DNA of 64,000 bases. It comes from an uncultured Pseudomonadales bacterium. GTDB taxonomy: Bacteria; Pseudomonadota; Gammaproteobacteria; Pseudomonadales; Azotimanducaceae. Positions 9,731 through 20,399 of the stretch are shown in pieces. The notes under the pieces were generated by a model. That model had not been told where the DNA came from, did no database searches, and worked only from the letters and a program-made list of their open reading frames with translations. Location of the stretch: the NCBI GenBank assembly GCA_958295875.1, contig OY282379.1:682001-746000 (forward strand). The letters are read 5' to 3'. The translations under genes were made by a program, and so were the position numbers. Position 1 is the first letter of the stretch. The number at the start of each line of letters is the position of its first letter.

Positions 9731-10978
9731 ATGCCACTCTTGGCTTACGGCGTCAGCTTTCGCACGGCGGCCATCGACCTTCGCGAACGCTTGGCGTTTC
9801 CTCAGGAAGTCGCGGGCAGCGCTTTGGCTGACCTGCGCGCCCATGCGGCGCCCGTCGCCGAAGCCGCCATCCTGTCCACCTGCAACCGCACCGAGATCTA
9901 TTGTGCGCTAGACCACGCCGATCAGGAACCCGTGGCGCAGTGGATGGCCGCCCACCGCGGCGTCGCGCTCGATGAACTCGACGGCGCCAGTTACGCGCTG
10001 TGGAATCGGGATGCGACGCAGCATCTGATGCGCGTTGCCGCGGGGCTGGATTCGCAGGCGCTGGGCGAGCCGCAGATCTTGGGCCAAGTGAAGGCGGCCT
10101 ACGATCTCGCCCGCGCCGCCGGCACGTTAGGGCCAGAACTCAACCTGCTCGCGCAAACCACTTTCAATGTCGCCAAGCGCGTGCGCACGGAGACGGACAT
10201 CGGCAAGCACCCGGTCTCCGTCGCCTACGCGGCGGTGACGATGGCGCAGCGCCTGTTCGGGGGGTTGGCCGGCGCCCGCGCCCTGCTGGTGGGCGCTGGG
10301 GAGACCATCGAACTCGTGGCGCGTCACCTGCGCAAGGCCGGCATCGGCGCGATGAGCATCGCCAACCGCACGCCGGAGCGGGCGCGCCACTTGGCCCAAG
10401 CGATGGACGCCGAGGCGATGACGCTGGATGACATCGCCACCCAGTTGGCGGGGTTCGACATCGTGATTAGCGGCACCGGCGCCCCGCACCACATCATTTC
10501 CAAATGCGTCGTGCAAAAGGCGGCGCGGCAGCGGCAGCGGCCCCTGTTCCTCGTCGACCTCGCCGTGCCGCGCGACATCGACCCAGCAGCGAACGCCTTG
10601 GATCAAGTGTGCCTCCACTCCATCGATGATCTGACGGCAATCGTCAACGAGAATGGCGCGGCGCGGCGCGAGCAGGCGCAACAGGCTGAAGCCCTCATCG
10701 CGGCCGGCGCAGCGCGCCATGAGCAGGAACGCCGCGTGCAGGGCGAAGCGCTGTTGCGCGAAGTGCGCCAGCACGCCGACGCCGTGCGCGAGGCCGCGGC
10801 GGCGCAGGCGCAACGGCGCTTGCGCCAAGGCGAGCCGGCGGCTGACGTGTTGGAGCGGCTGGCGCGGGATCTCACCAACAAGCTCATGCATGCGCCCACC
10901 GCGGCCATCCGCACTGCCTCGGCCCAAGCGCGGGAAGACCTGTTGGAGTGCGCCCGCACCTTGTACGACTTGGATTGA
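9731..10978 (+). CDS. hemA: Glutamyl-tRNA reductase
   Basis: 415 residues from ATG 9731. The enzyme reduces glutamyl-tRNA to glutamate-1-semialdehyde with NADPH, the first committed step of tetrapyrrole synthesis by the C5 pathway. The catalytic cysteine is Cys51 in [11 protein letters not shown]. The NADPH-binding region ([17 protein letters not shown]) is central, and a helical dimerisation domain ends the protein. A TATGAT hexamer at 9692-9697 could be the -10 of its promoter. It is the first gene of a tightly spaced series with prfA, prmC and moeB. Confidence 0.95.
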   Translation: MPLLAYGVSFRTAAIDLRERLAFPQEVAGSALADLRAHAAPVAEAAILSTCNRTEIYCALDHADQEPVAQWMAAHRGVALDELDGASYALWNRDATQHLMRVAAGLDSQALGEPQILGQVKAAYDLARAAGTLGPELNLLAQTTFNVAKRVRTETDIGKHPVSVAYAAVTMAQRLFGGLAGARALLVGAGETIELVARHLRKAGIGAMSIANRTPERARHLAQAMDAEAMTLDDIATQLAGFDIVISGTGAPHHIISKCVVQKAARQRQRPLFLVDLAVPRDIDPAANALDQVCLHSIDDLTAIVNENGAARREQAQQAEALIAAGAARHEQERRVQGEALLREVRQHADAVREAAAAQAQRRLRQGEPAADVLERLARDLTNKLMHAPTAAIRTASAQAREDLLECARTLYDLD

Positions 10979-10982
10979 TGCG

Positions 10983-12071
10983 GTGCTTTCCGCGTCCATC
11001 ATCGCCAAGCTCGACGACGTGGCGCGGCGTCACGAGGAACTCGCGCTATTGCTCGCCGAACCCGAGGCCGCGGCAGACCGCACCCGCTACGCCCTGTTGA
11101 TGAAGGAGTTTGCGGAGCTTGCGCCCATCACCGCCGCCCACGGCGACCTGAAGCGGCGCGAAGCCGAGCTCCACTCCGCGCAGGCGCTGCTGGACGACGA
11201 CGACGCGGAACTCCGAGAGCTCGCCCGGGCTGACATCGACGCCCTGAACGCCGAGCTCAAGCGGACGGAACGCGAACTGGCAGGCTTTCTGGTGCCGCCG
11301 GACGAGGACGACGCCTGTGACGCCTTCTTGGAGATTCGCGCCGGCACTGGCGGCGACGAGGCGGCACTGTTCGCAGGGGACCTGTTCCGCATGTATGCCC
11401 GCTACGCAGACCGGCGTGGCTGGCGTCTGGAGCGGCTCTCGGAGCGCCCCGGCGAGCGGGGCGGCTACAAAGAGGTGATCTCCCGGGTGGCCGGCAAGGA
11501 CGTGTTCTCGCGGCTCAAGTTCGAGTCTGGCGCACACCGTGTGCAGCGGGTGCCGGAAACGGAATCCGCCGGGCGCATCCACACCTCTGCCTGCACCGTG
11601 GCGGTGTTGCCCGAACAGCCGGAGGTGGAAGAGGTGGAAATCGACCCCAAGGCGCTGCGCATGGACACCTTTCGCGCTTCCGGGGCCGGCGGCCAGCACG
11701 TCAACAAGACGGATTCGGCGGTGCGCCTGACGCATCTGCCCACCGGCATCAGCGTGGAATGCCAAGACGAACGCTCGCAGCACAAGAACCGCGCCCGGGC
11801 GCTGTCGCTGTTGAGCGCCCGGCTCACCGCCCAAGCCCGCGCAGCGCAGCGCGCCGAACGCGCCGAAACCCGCCGCAATCTGGTTGGTTCCGGCGACCGC
11901 TCCGAGCGCATCCGCACCTACAACTTCTCCGAGCGGCGCGTGACGGATCATCGCATCAACTTGGCGCTGTACCGCTTGGACGACATTCTCGCTGGAGACT
12001 TGGATGCGCTGGTGGAGCCCTTGGCGCGCGAACACCACGCAGACCAGCTTGCGGCCCTCGGCGAGCCGTGA
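10983..12071 (+). CDS. prfA: Peptide chain release factor 1
   Basis: 362 residues from GTG 10983, four bases after the hemA stop. This start makes the N-terminus ([19 protein letters not shown]) align with known RF1 proteins. RF1 ends translation at UAA and UAG. The codon-recognition tripeptide region reads VPETES (PxT type, so RF1 rather than RF2). The catalytic GGQ is in [16 protein letters not shown]. The GGQ glutamine is the known substrate of PrmC, encoded by the next gene. Confidence 0.95.
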   Translation: MLSASIIAKLDDVARRHEELALLLAEPEAAADRTRYALLMKEFAELAPITAAHGDLKRREAELHSAQALLDDDDAELRELARADIDALNAELKRTERELAGFLVPPDEDDACDAFLEIRAGTGGDEAALFAGDLFRMYARYADRRGWRLERLSERPGERGGYKEVISRVAGKDVFSRLKFESGAHRVQRVPETESAGRIHTSACTVAVLPEQPEVEEVEIDPKALRMDTFRASGAGGQHVNKTDSAVRLTHLPTGISVECQDERSQHKNRARALSLLSARLTAQARAAQRAERAETRRNLVGSGDRSERIRTYNFSERRVTDHRINLALYRLDDILAGDLDALVEPLAREHHADQLAALGEP

Positions 12072-12886
12072 CCGGCGCCGGCACCGTTGGCGCCTGCTTG
12101 GACGCCGCCCGCGCCGCCCTGCCGCGATTGGAGGCCGAGTTGTTGGCCGCGCGGGCGTTGGATGTGACTGCGAGCGCCCTCTACGCCTTTCCTGAGCGGC
12201 CCGCCTCGGCCAAGGGCTGCGCCTGTCTCCGGGCCCACATGGCGCGGCGCCAGCGCGGCGAGCCCGTGGCGTACATTTTGGGCGAGTGGGAGTTCTGGAG
12301 CCTGCCGCTGAAGGTGGACGCGCGCGCGCTCATCCCGCGCCCTGAGACCGAAGGGTTGGTGGAAGCCGCCCTTGAGCGCACCGGTCCCGCCCCGCGAGTG
12401 CTGGACTTGGGCACCGGCTGCGGCGCCATTGCCTTGGCCATCGCCGCGGAACGGCCGGCGGCCGCCGTGCTCGGCGCCGACAACGACCCGGCCTGCTTGG
12501 CCCTCGCCCAAGAGAACGCGCAACGCCTCGCTAGCACCGCTTCGTTTCAACATTCGCACTGGTATACGGACATCGCCGGCGAGTTCGACGTCATCGTGTC
12601 CAATCCACCCTACGTCGCCGCCGGCGACCCGCATCTCGCACAGGGAGACCTGCGCTTCGAGCCCAAGGGCGCGTTGGTGGGCGGGCCGGACGGCTTGGCA
12701 GCGCTGCGCAGCGTCATCGGCGGCGCTGCCCCGCACCTGGCCAGCGGCGGCTGGCTCATCGTCGAGCATGGCTGCGACCAAGGCGGGCACACTCGACGCC
12801 TGTTCGACGCCGCCGGCTTCGCCGCGGTGGCGACGTTGCAGGATGCCGCGGGGCTGCCCCGCGTGACCTTGGGGCGGCATTCGTGA
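12068..12886 (+). CDS. prmC: Release factor glutamine methyltransferase
   Basis: 272 residues from GTG 12068; the start overlaps the prfA stop in a GTGA junction, which implies translational coupling. It methylates the GGQ glutamine of release factors using S-adenosylmethionine. Motif I ([15 protein letters not shown]) and the catalytic NPPY ([14 protein letters not shown]) are both present, after a small helical N-terminal domain. Length and order fit the PrmC/HemK family. Confidence 0.93.
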   Translation: MTGAGTVGACLDAARAALPRLEAELLAARALDVTASALYAFPERPASAKGCACLRAHMARRQRGEPVAYILGEWEFWSLPLKVDARALIPRPETEGLVEAALERTGPAPRVLDLGTGCGAIALAIAAERPAAAVLGADNDPACLALAQENAQRLASTASFQHSHWYTDIAGEFDVIVSNPPYVAAGDPHLAQGDLRFEPKGALVGGPDGLAALRSVIGGAAPHLASGGWLIVEHGCDQGGHTRRLFDAAGFAAVATLQDAAGLPRVTLGRHS

Positions 12887-13665
12887 ACGACGCACAGCTA
12901 TTGCGCTACAGCCGCCAAATCATGCTCCCGGAGTTCGATGTCGCCGGGCAGGAGCGGCTGTTGGCGGCGCGGGCGTTGATCGTCGGCGTGGGCGGTTTGG
13001 GTTCCCCGGCGGCGCTTTACTTGGCCGCCGCTGGCGTTGGCCACTTGACGCTGGCCGACGACGACGTGGTGGACCTCTCCAACCTGCAGCGCCAGATCGC
13101 GCACAGCGAAGCGACCCTCGGCGAGCCGAAGGTGGATTCCGCCGCCCTGTGCATGGCCCGCCTCAACTCGACGGTGGCGGTGGCAACCATCGCGAACCGC
13201 CTTTCGGGGGCAGAACTTGCCGCGGCCGCGGCGGCCGCGGACGTGGTGCTCGACGCGACGGACAACATGGCCACCCGCTTCGCCATCAACGATGCCTGCC
13301 TTGCTGCCGGCGTGCCGCTGGTGTCTGGCGCCGCCATCCGCATGGAGGGCCAGGTGGCCGTGTTTGACCCGCGCCAGGCGGACTCGCCCTGCTACCGCTG
13401 CCTGTACGCAGATGCCGGGGAACAAGCGCTCAACTGCGCGGAGAACGGCGTGATGGCGCCGCTGGTCGGCATCGTCGGGGCGACCCAGGCGATGGAAGCG
13501 GTGAAGGTGTTGGCCGGCGTTGGCGACACGCTGGCGGGACATCTCCTGTGCCTCGATGCCAAGCGCATGGAGTGGCGCAAGTTCCGCCTGCCGAAGAACC
13601 CCCGCTGCGCCGCTTGTGGCGCGGATGCGTGGCAGGGGCAAACGCCGCAGCCCGGCCCGCCATGA
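12883..13665 (+). CDS. moeB: MoeB/ThiF/HesA-family E1-like adenylyltransferase
   Basis: 260 residues from GTG 12883, again a GTGA overlap with prmC. The family activates the C-terminus of a small sulfur-carrier protein (MoaD or ThiS) as an adenylate. The ATP-binding glycine motif is GVGGLGSPAALYLAAAGVG, the conserved Asp/Arg segment is LADDDVVDLSNLQRQIAH, and two CxxC pairs (CYRC, CAAC) bind structural zinc. The position after prmC matches moeB in other gammaproteobacteria; ThiF function cannot be excluded from sequence alone. Confidence 0.87.
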   Translation: MNDAQLLRYSRQIMLPEFDVAGQERLLAARALIVGVGGLGSPAALYLAAAGVGHLTLADDDVVDLSNLQRQIAHSEATLGEPKVDSAALCMARLNSTVAVATIANRLSGAELAAAAAAADVVLDATDNMATRFAINDACLAAGVPLVSGAAIRMEGQVAVFDPRQADSPCYRCLYADAGEQALNCAENGVMAPLVGIVGATQAMEAVKVLAGVGDTLAGHLLCLDAKRMEWRKFRLPKNPRCAACGADAWQGQTPQPGPP

Positions 13666-14582
13666 CCGGCCCGCTGCTGCTGACCGGGGCCAACGGCCAT
13701 CTTGGCCGCCTAATCATCCGTACCTTGGCCGCAGACGCCGACGCCGCGCCGGTACGCGCCTTGGTGCGCTCCGAACGGGCCGCCGCGAGCTTGGCAGACT
13801 TGCCCGCCGCGGAGCGCCGCGAGGTGCGCATCGTCGACTATGCAGACCACGCCAGCCTCGCCGCGGCCGCGAGCGGCGCCAGCGCCGCCATCCACCTTGC
13901 CGGCATCTTGAAGGAAACCCGCGCCAACCGTTACCAAGACGCCCACGAACGGCCCGCTGCGGCGCTCGCGCTGGCCTGCGCGGAGGCAGGCGTGGCGCGC
14001 ATCGTGCATACCAGCATCCACGGGGCGAACGCCGCTTCCACCAACGGTTGCTTGGCGTCACGCGGACGCGCCGATGAGATTCTGCTCCAAGGCAGCGTGC
14101 CGGCCACCATCCTGCGCGTGCCCATGGTGCTCGGCCGCGGCGATGCCGCCAGCGCGGGATTGCGCCGCGAAGCCACCGGCGGCCGCGCGTCACTCGCGCG
14201 CGGCGGGGCCACCATCGAGCAGCCCATCGCCGCGGCGGACGTGGTGGCGGCGCTGCTTGCGGCGACCCGCGCCGACATGCGCGGCAACGCCATCCATGCC
14301 CTAGGCGGCCCAGAGGCGCTGACGCACCGTGAACTGGTGGCGCGGGTGGCGGCGATCTTGGGCTGCGAGGTGTCCTTCCGCACCATCCCGCTCTTTGCCG
14401 TGCGCACCTTCGCATGGCTGGCGGAAACGCTGTCGGCGGATCCGCCGCTCACCCGCGACATGCTCGGCGTGTTGGAGCAAGATGACGTGATTGATCCAGA
14501 ACCTGCCTGCGCGGCACTCGGCATCGCGCTCACGCCGCTCGACGCCGCCTTGCGCGCCGCCTTCGCGGAGGACGCCCCATGA
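13662..14582 (+). CDS. NAD(P)-binding atypical SDR (NmrA-like)
   Basis: 306 residues from ATG 13662, overlapping the moeB stop by ATGA. The N-terminal Rossmann motif LLLTGANGHLGRLI is of the atypical short-chain dehydrogenase type. No clear YxxxK catalytic pair is visible, so it may be a nucleotide-sensing or reductase-like protein such as NmrA or NDUFA9 relatives. It is in the hemA series and is coupled to the next gene, a membrane protein. The function is unknown. Confidence 0.75.
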   Translation: MTGPLLLTGANGHLGRLIIRTLAADADAAPVRALVRSERAAASLADLPAAERREVRIVDYADHASLAAAASGASAAIHLAGILKETRANRYQDAHERPAAALALACAEAGVARIVHTSIHGANAASTNGCLASRGRADEILLQGSVPATILRVPMVLGRGDAASAGLRREATGGRASLARGGATIEQPIAAADVVAALLAATRADMRGNAIHALGGPEALTHRELVARVAAILGCEVSFRTIPLFAVRTFAWLAETLSADPPLTRDMLGVLEQDDVIDPEPACAALGIALTPLDAALRAAFAEDAP

Positions 14583-15538
14583 CGACCACCAGCGCCGGCC
14601 ACGCGCCGCCCAAGTCTCCCCTCTGGCAGCGGGCGCTCCTTTGGCTCATCACCATCGGCTGCTTCGCATGGCTCTACACGCGCATCGACGCCGCCGCGGC
14701 GCGCCAAGGCACCAGCGCGGCCAGCTACCTGCTGGACACCTTCGCGAACGTGTCTTGGGGGCCGTGGCTGGCGCTGATGATCCCCTACTCCGCGTTCTTC
14801 TTCTTGGTGGATTCAACGGTGGTGTGGCGCGTCGTGAGCTGGTTCAACGCACGCGTGCCGTGGACGAGCATCCTGCCCATCCGCGCCAGCGCCTACATCA
14901 TCTCCATCGTGAACGAGCAAGTGGGCAAGGGCGCAATGGCGCTGTACCTCAATCGGCGCGACGGCGTGCCGGGCTGGGAGGTCGGCTCGTCGATGCTCTT
15001 CATCATGTTCTGCGAGCTGCTCTACCTCACCTTCTGGGCCAACGTCGGCTACTTGTTCGCCCACGACACGCTGCCGTCGCAATTCGCCTTGGTGCCGTGG
15101 ATTGGCGCCGGCGTACTCGCCGTGTTCGTGGCTTGGGTGGCCTACTTCCGCGGCGCGGTGAAACTCGGCGCCGGCCTGCGCGAGCGGCCCATGTTGAAGG
15201 CGTTCCGCGAGGCATCGCCGCTGCGCTACATCATCGTCGCGGCCATCCGCACGCCGGCGTTGCTCGGCGCCGTGGTCGTCTACACGCTGGCGCTGCGGCT
15301 ATTCGGCGTGCCGGCATCGTTCCTCGACATGCTCGGCGTGCTGCCGGTGATCTTCTTCGCCGCCGCCATTCCAACCCCGATGCGCGCCGCGGCCATCACC
15401 ATCTGGGTGGTGCTGTTCCCATCCAACGAGGCCGCGCTCTCCGCCTTCGGCTTGGTGATGCACAACTTCTTCATCTTCTTCAACGCCGCCATCGGGCTGG
15501 CGTTCCTGCGCCGCGCCAACCGGGAATTGTTCGGCTGA
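14579..15538 (+). CDS. Uncharacterised polytopic membrane protein
   Basis: 319 residues; ATG overlaps the upstream stop by ATGA. I count about seven or eight hydrophobic segments (for example residues 20-35, 60-85, 140-165, 180-200, 220-245, 255-275, 285-305). The overall look recalls UPF0104/lysylphosphatidylglycerol-synthase-type membrane domains, but I recognise no diagnostic motif and do not assign a function. Tight coupling to the SDR gene suggests a shared job. Confidence 0.7.
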   Translation: MTTTSAGHAPPKSPLWQRALLWLITIGCFAWLYTRIDAAAARQGTSAASYLLDTFANVSWGPWLALMIPYSAFFFLVDSTVVWRVVSWFNARVPWTSILPIRASAYIISIVNEQVGKGAMALYLNRRDGVPGWEVGSSMLFIMFCELLYLTFWANVGYLFAHDTLPSQFALVPWIGAGVLAVFVAWVAYFRGAVKLGAGLRERPMLKAFREASPLRYIIVAAIRTPALLGAVVVYTLALRLFGVPASFLDMLGVLPVIFFAAAIPTPMRAAAITIWVVLFPSNEAALSAFGLVMHNFFIFFNAAIGLAFLRRANRELFG

Positions 15539-15577
15539 CGCGGCGGCGGGCAGGCTTGGCTGGCGCGGCTGCCGCGC

Positions 15578-16360
15578 CTACCGCATCTGCCACGCCGGCG
15601 GGCGGCGCTCGGCGAATGCCTTGGCGCCTTCCACCGCGTCTTCAGACGACCAGACAGATTCAATGAGCATGGCGCCCATGCGGCGGGCGTAGTCGACCGG
15701 CAGTTCCAGCCCCAAGTGCGCGAGCTTGCGCGTGGCGCGCACCGCCAGCGGGGCGTTGGCGACAATCGTCTCGCCCATCTCGACGGCCGTGTCCAAGAGC
15801 TCCGCGTAGGGAACCACGCGGCTCACCAAACCCATGCGCAGCGCTTCGTCCGCCGCCACCGGCTCGCCGGAGAGCAGCAGCCACATCGCGTTCGACAACC
15901 CGACGAGACGCGGCAGGTTGAACGAGCCGCCGGGCGGGCACAGCCCCACCTTCACCTCCGCCAACGCCATCCGGGCGCCTTCGGCGCAAATGCGCACATC
16001 GCAGGTGAGCGCTTTCTCCAGCCCGCCGCCATAGGCGGCGCCGTTGATGGCGCAGATGGTGGGTTTGCCGTGGTCCGCGGCGATGCGCTCGAAGCGGGAA
16101 ATCGGGCTCGTGCCCGCGCTCGCGCCCGTGGCGGCGGCGACGCCCTGCTCGGCGGCCTCCTTCAGGTCCAACCCGGCGCAGAAGGCGCGATCGCCGGCGC
16201 CGGTGTAGATGCCGAGCCAGACGTCGTCGTCTTGGACGAACTCAGCCTCCGCGGCGCGCAAATCCGCCGACAGCTCGCGCCCCAGCGCATTCATTCGCTC
16301 CGGGCGATTGAGCGTGATGATCGCGAGGCGACCGCGGTTCTCATAGGTGACATAGGCCAC
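15578..16360 (-). CDS. Enoyl-CoA hydratase/isomerase family protein
   Basis: Crotonase fold, about 260 residues. GTG 16360 gives an N-terminus (VAYVTYENRGRLAIITLNRP) that matches family members; the longer frame adds unrelated residues. Oxyanion-hole segments are FCAGLDLKEAAEQG and GAAYGGGLEKALTCDVRI. The second catalytic glutamate of classical hydratases is not obvious (CPPGGSFNLPRLVG), so isomerase or other acyl-CoA activity is possible. It lies between the haem series and the copper amine oxidase, as a single gene. Confidence 0.82.
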   Translation of the reverse strand: MAYVTYENRGRLAIITLNRPERMNALGRELSADLRAAEAEFVQDDDVWLGIYTGAGDRAFCAGLDLKEAAEQGVAAATGASAGTSPISRFERIAADHGKPTICAINGAAYGGGLEKALTCDVRICAEGARMALAEVKVGLCPPGGSFNLPRLVGLSNAMWLLLSGEPVAADEALRMGLVSRVVPYAELLDTAVEMGETIVANAPLAVRATRKLAHLGLELPVDYARRMGAMLIESVWSSEDAVEGAKAFAERRPPAWQMR

Positions 16361-16501
16361 AAGCAACGTCCCACAAGCCTTGAAGGCGCATGATTGTCGC
16401 ATGGCCGCGCCGAACGGCCGGGGCACCCCGCGAGCTGGTTTCCGGGGGACGCTCGTGGCATCTAACCGTCCAACCCAGTGCCGCCGCAGGGCACCGATGG
16501 G

Positions 16502-18442
16502 CTAGGTGGCGCAGTGCGGCGTCGGCGGCACGTCAATGGCCGGGTTGGCGTCAAAGAAGCCAGTGGGCGCCAGCACGAAGCCCGCGTATTCCACCGGCAT
16601 CACCGGCCAATCCTCCGGGCGCGGCACATGGGTCACGCCGAGGGTGTGCCACAGCACCACGTCGGCATCCTCGATGCGCCGATTCGCCGCGGCATATGCC
16701 GGCAATCCGTTGGCGCCGGAGTGCAGGTTCGTGAAGAGGCCGCCGGCAGCATCCAGCTCATCCGGCGCGTAGGGCGTCACCCACAGGTTATGGCGCGCGA
16801 AGCCGGCGCGGCGCGCGTGCAGGGAGCCTTCCCCCGCCAGCAGCGTCGAGGAAGCCTGCGGCACCAGCTTGTAGCCCACCGGCTTGCCGAGCGCGTTGCG
16901 CACATGCTCGTTCACCACCCGCCAATGGCGGCTGGTGGCCGCGTTCACGTCGCGCTGCGCCTCGCCCTCGTTGCGCAGCCGCCGCGCTACGGCGTGGAAG
17001 GCGCTGCCATGCGGGTTGTCCGCGCCGGGCGGGGCCGGCAGCACCTCCACTTCGTCCACGGCGTTGGCGCGGCCATCGAGGTTGAAGTCCAGCCGGAAAC
17101 AGAAGATGTGCTGGTGGATGGGGGAGGCAATGGATGGGGCGATGGCCGGCGCAGTGGGCGAATCCGCGCCATCCGGCGTCACCGAAACGCCCACCACGCC
17201 GGTGAGTTTGATCTCTACTTGGATGGTGCCATCCAAGTAGAAGTACCAGTAGAAGCCGTATTCATAGTTGCCGAGGGTGACGATGGTGCTCACCACCAGC
17301 CGCCGCGAGCGCCGCACTTCAGGCTTGGGCTCGCGGGTGAAGTAGTTGGTGTGCTTCCAGAGGATGCCGTAGTCCTCTTCGTGCAGGCACACCGCGTTGG
17401 CGATAGTGCGGGGTTTGCCCTCGCCCGTGAGCACGGTGGCGTCGAAGTAGTGGATCTCGCCCAAGCAATCGCAGCCGTTCACCAACGAGTTGGCCGCGAC
17501 CCCCAGCGCCGCCTCGCCGGCATCAAAGGCATGCTTCCAGCTGTGCATGGGCGAGGTGTCGCCGTACGGCACCACCATGTCCGCGAGCGCCGCCCGATAG
17601 AGGATGGAGCGTTCCCGCCCATCGTCGTCGTAGCACACATCGTGCAGCACCAACCCCTCGGTGGGCTGCATGGACACGCGCAGCCGCCACTTCTGCCAGC
17701 ACACCAAGTTGCCGGCCACCTGAAAGCTCGGCCCTTCCGGTTGGCTGATCTCAATGGGTTTCAGCCCATCGCGCATACGCTCCACGCGATGCGCCGCGTA
17801 CTCGGCCGGGTGCGTCGGCATGGGCACCGCGCCGTGGTCCTCGACGATGACTTGGCCGCCATCGACATCCACATGCGCCATGAGCCCCTCCAGCGGCCGC
17901 GCGTATTGGTTGTCTTCCGGGTGGGAATGTAGGAATGCGATGACCTTCACCACCCGCGCCTTGGCGGGCAGCGCCGGATGCCGCCCACCGGCGACCCACG
18001 GTTCGACGTGGACGAGGGAGAGGTCTTCAATGCCGCGCCGTTTCACGGCCGCCACCCACTCCGCGTCGCCGGCGAGCGCCTTGAGAACCGCGAAATAGTC
18101 ATCCGCGCCCACCGGTGCTTGGCCATCCTCCACCCAGTCGAACGCCACCACCTCACCGCGCGTCAGGCACACCCGTGCATCGAAGCTCTCGCCGCGCCCG
18201 CGGTCGTGGCCGGCGAGGCGGATGATGCGCTCCCATGCGCCGCCGGGCGTGAAGCCCAACACCACCTCCTTGGGCGGCTCGGCGGCGTAGCCGGCGGCGA
18301 AGAACGCCTTTTCGCCCAAGCGCCCGCTGGCGCGCAGGATGCCAACCGCGGCGGTAAGTTCGGCGCCGGTGGCGGCGTCCAAGGGGTGGGTGGGCGCCGG
18401 CTCTGGCACCGTTGCCGCGACCAGCGTTTCGGCTTCCGCCAT
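16502..18442 (-). CDS. Copper-containing primary amine oxidase
   Basis: 646 residues, the usual length. It oxidises primary amines to aldehydes with release of H2O2 and ammonia. The topaquinone precursor tyrosine is Tyr393 in LGNYEYGF. Two copper ligands are His443 and His445 (IHQHIF), and the third lies near LGVTHVPRPEDWPVMP at the C-terminus. The catalytic-base aspartate is in KHAFDAGEAALG. I see no signal peptide, so it is probably cytoplasmic. It diverges from the amidohydrolase cluster. Confidence 0.93.
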   Translation of the reverse strand: MAEAETLVAATVPEPAPTHPLDAATGAELTAAVGILRASGRLGEKAFFAAGYAAEPPKEVVLGFTPGGAWERIIRLAGHDRGRGESFDARVCLTRGEVVAFDWVEDGQAPVGADDYFAVLKALAGDAEWVAAVKRRGIEDLSLVHVEPWVAGGRHPALPAKARVVKVIAFLHSHPEDNQYARPLEGLMAHVDVDGGQVIVEDHGAVPMPTHPAEYAAHRVERMRDGLKPIEISQPEGPSFQVAGNLVCWQKWRLRVSMQPTEGLVLHDVCYDDDGRERSILYRAALADMVVPYGDTSPMHSWKHAFDAGEAALGVAANSLVNGCDCLGEIHYFDATVLTGEGKPRTIANAVCLHEEDYGILWKHTNYFTREPKPEVRRSRRLVVSTIVTLGNYEYGFYWYFYLDGTIQVEIKLTGVVGVSVTPDGADSPTAPAIAPSIASPIHQHIFCFRLDFNLDGRANAVDEVEVLPAPPGADNPHGSAFHAVARRLRNEGEAQRDVNAATSRHWRVVNEHVRNALGKPVGYKLVPQASSTLLAGEGSLHARRAGFARHNLWVTPYAPDELDAAGGLFTNLHSGANGLPAYAAANRRIEDADVVLWHTLGVTHVPRPEDWPVMPVEYAGFVLAPTGFFDANPAIDVPPTPHCAT

Positions 18443-18615
18443 CGGTTGTCTCCCTCTGCATTGCGCTCTGCTTGATGAGGTTGATGATGGCTGCGACCAA
18501 GGCGCCGTTCAAGCGCGGCGAGAGCCAGCGGCCGTTTGCTCGACGGCGTGGCGCTGCGGCCTTCGGCATGGCCAGCCATGTATGCTTGGCCGAGTGTCTG
18601 GCAACGGGGATGGCC

Positions 18616-20349
18616 ATGCCGAAATACGATCTCCTCCTGAAAGGCGGCACCGTGATCGACGGCCAGCGCACGCCCCGCTACACCGCGGATGTGGCGATCG
18701 CCGAAGGCCGCGTGGCGCAAATCGGCAACGTGTCGGAGCGGCAGGCGACGCGGGTTTTCGACGCGCGGAACCTCATCGTGGCGCCCGGCTTCATCGACTT
18801 GCACACCCACTTCGATTCGCAGCTCTTTTGGGACCCCTACTGCACCATCTCCGGCTGGCATGGCGTCACCTCCGTGGTGATCGGCAACTGCGGCTTCGGC
18901 TTCGCGCCGGTGAAGCCCGAACACCGCCAGCGCGCCATGCTCACGTTGGAACGCAACGAAGCCGTGCGAGCCACCACCATGGCGGCGGGCATGCCGTGGG
19001 ATTGGGTGACGTTCCCGGAGTACTTGGACAGCGTCGAGCGCACGCCCAAGGGCGTGAACGTGCTCTCCTACATGGGCATCGCGCCGATCATGTCTTGGGT
19101 GATGGGGCAAGAAGACGCCAAGGGGCGCCCGGCCACGCCGCAAGAGCAAGGCGCCATGAAGGCCCTCCTCGGCGAGGCGATGGATGCCGGCGCCTGTGGC
19201 TTCTCCGCGCAGCTCTTAGGCGAAGACAGCGTGCAGCGCGACTACGACGGCACCCCCATGATCACGGACATCATGGCCCCCGACGACTTGATCGCGTTCG
19301 CCGAGGTGCTGCGCGACAAGCGGCGCGGGTTCATTCAAGTGCTCGGCGGAGACTTCAAGCTGTTCGAGAAGGTGGCCGAAGTGAGCGGCCGGCCGGTGAT
19401 CTGGAACACCTTGGAGTTCGCCAACGACCAGCACGGCAACACCTATGGCTTCTACAAGGACATCCTGCGCTGGCTCGAGAAGTGCAACGCGCACGGCATG
19501 CGCATTTTCGGCCACGCGGTGACCTGCCGCATCGAAACGCGGTTCTCCTTGGAGGACTTCAACCTCTTCGATTCGCGCCCCCTGTGGCGCGAGCTCACGG
19601 TGGGCGACGTGCCCGCGCGCATGGCGAAGATGCGCGACCCGGCCCTGCGCCAAGCACTGCGGGACGAGTTCAACCGCGCGGCGGCGGAACGAGACGCCAA
19701 CCCAAGCGACCCGGCGCGCAGCGGCGGCTTCTTCCTCGCCATCCCCGGCATGTTGATCACCGAAGGCCACACGCCGCCGGTGCGGGCCCTTGAAGGCCGC
19801 ACCATCGGCGACGTGGCGGCGCAGCAGGGCAAGCACCCGGTGGACGCCATGCTCGACATCGCCCTGTCCGAGAACCTGGCAACGTTCTTCACCCACCTGC
19901 CGAGCGAGACGGAACCCGAAGCGCTGCGCGAGGTGATCAACTCGCCGTTCGTGCTGCCGGGCCTGTCGGACGGCGGCGCCCACATGAAGTTCCTGACCAC
20001 CGGGCGCTATCCCACGGACTTCATCAGCGAACTCGTGCGCGACAAGGCCCTCATGGACTTGGAGCAGGCGCATTGGCGCCTCTCCGGCTATTCGGCGATG
20101 GCGGCCGGCTTCACGGACCGCGGCGTTCTGCGCGAAGGCGCCCCGGCAGACATCGTGGCGTACGACTACGACGCGCTGCGCTCGCTGCCGCCAGAGCGCC
20201 TGCACGACTTCCCCGCGAACGATTGGCGCTTGGCGCAGAAGGCCGAGGGCTACCGCCTCACCATCGTGAACGGCGCCGTGACGTTCGAGGACGGCGCTTG
20301 CACCGGCGCCACGCCCGGCGCGTTGCTGCGCCACGGGCGCACGGCGTAG
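18616..20349 (+). CDS. N-acyl-D-amino-acid deacylase-like amidohydrolase (paralogue 1)
   Basis: 577 residues. ATG 18616 is preferred over ATG 18610 because GGGG ends six bases before it, and because the paralogue starts at the same point. It is an amidohydrolase of the D-aminoacylase/dihydroorotase group: zinc-binding HTH is at residues 63-65 (FIDLHTHFDSQ), and the C-terminal SDGGAHMKFLTTGRYPT carries another conserved Asp-His. The expected reaction is hydrolysis of an N-acyl or cyclic amide bond. It is highly similar to the gene at 21784 but has an extra loop at about 350-385. Confidence 0.85.
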   Translation: MPKYDLLLKGGTVIDGQRTPRYTADVAIAEGRVAQIGNVSERQATRVFDARNLIVAPGFIDLHTHFDSQLFWDPYCTISGWHGVTSVVIGNCGFGFAPVKPEHRQRAMLTLERNEAVRATTMAAGMPWDWVTFPEYLDSVERTPKGVNVLSYMGIAPIMSWVMGQEDAKGRPATPQEQGAMKALLGEAMDAGACGFSAQLLGEDSVQRDYDGTPMITDIMAPDDLIAFAEVLRDKRRGFIQVLGGDFKLFEKVAEVSGRPVIWNTLEFANDQHGNTYGFYKDILRWLEKCNAHGMRIFGHAVTCRIETRFSLEDFNLFDSRPLWRELTVGDVPARMAKMRDPALRQALRDEFNRAAAERDANPSDPARSGGFFLAIPGMLITEGHTPPVRALEGRTIGDVAAQQGKHPVDAMLDIALSENLATFFTHLPSETEPEALREVINSPFVLPGLSDGGAHMKFLTTGRYPTDFISELVRDKALMDLEQAHWRLSGYSAMAAGFTDRGVLREGAPADIVAYDYDALRSLPPERLHDFPANDWRLAQKAEGYRLTIVNGAVTFEDGACTGATPGALLRHGRTA

Positions 20350-20399
20350 GTTCGAGGCGGCGCCGGGCCGCCGGCGCGGCACGCACAAGGAGCACCAAC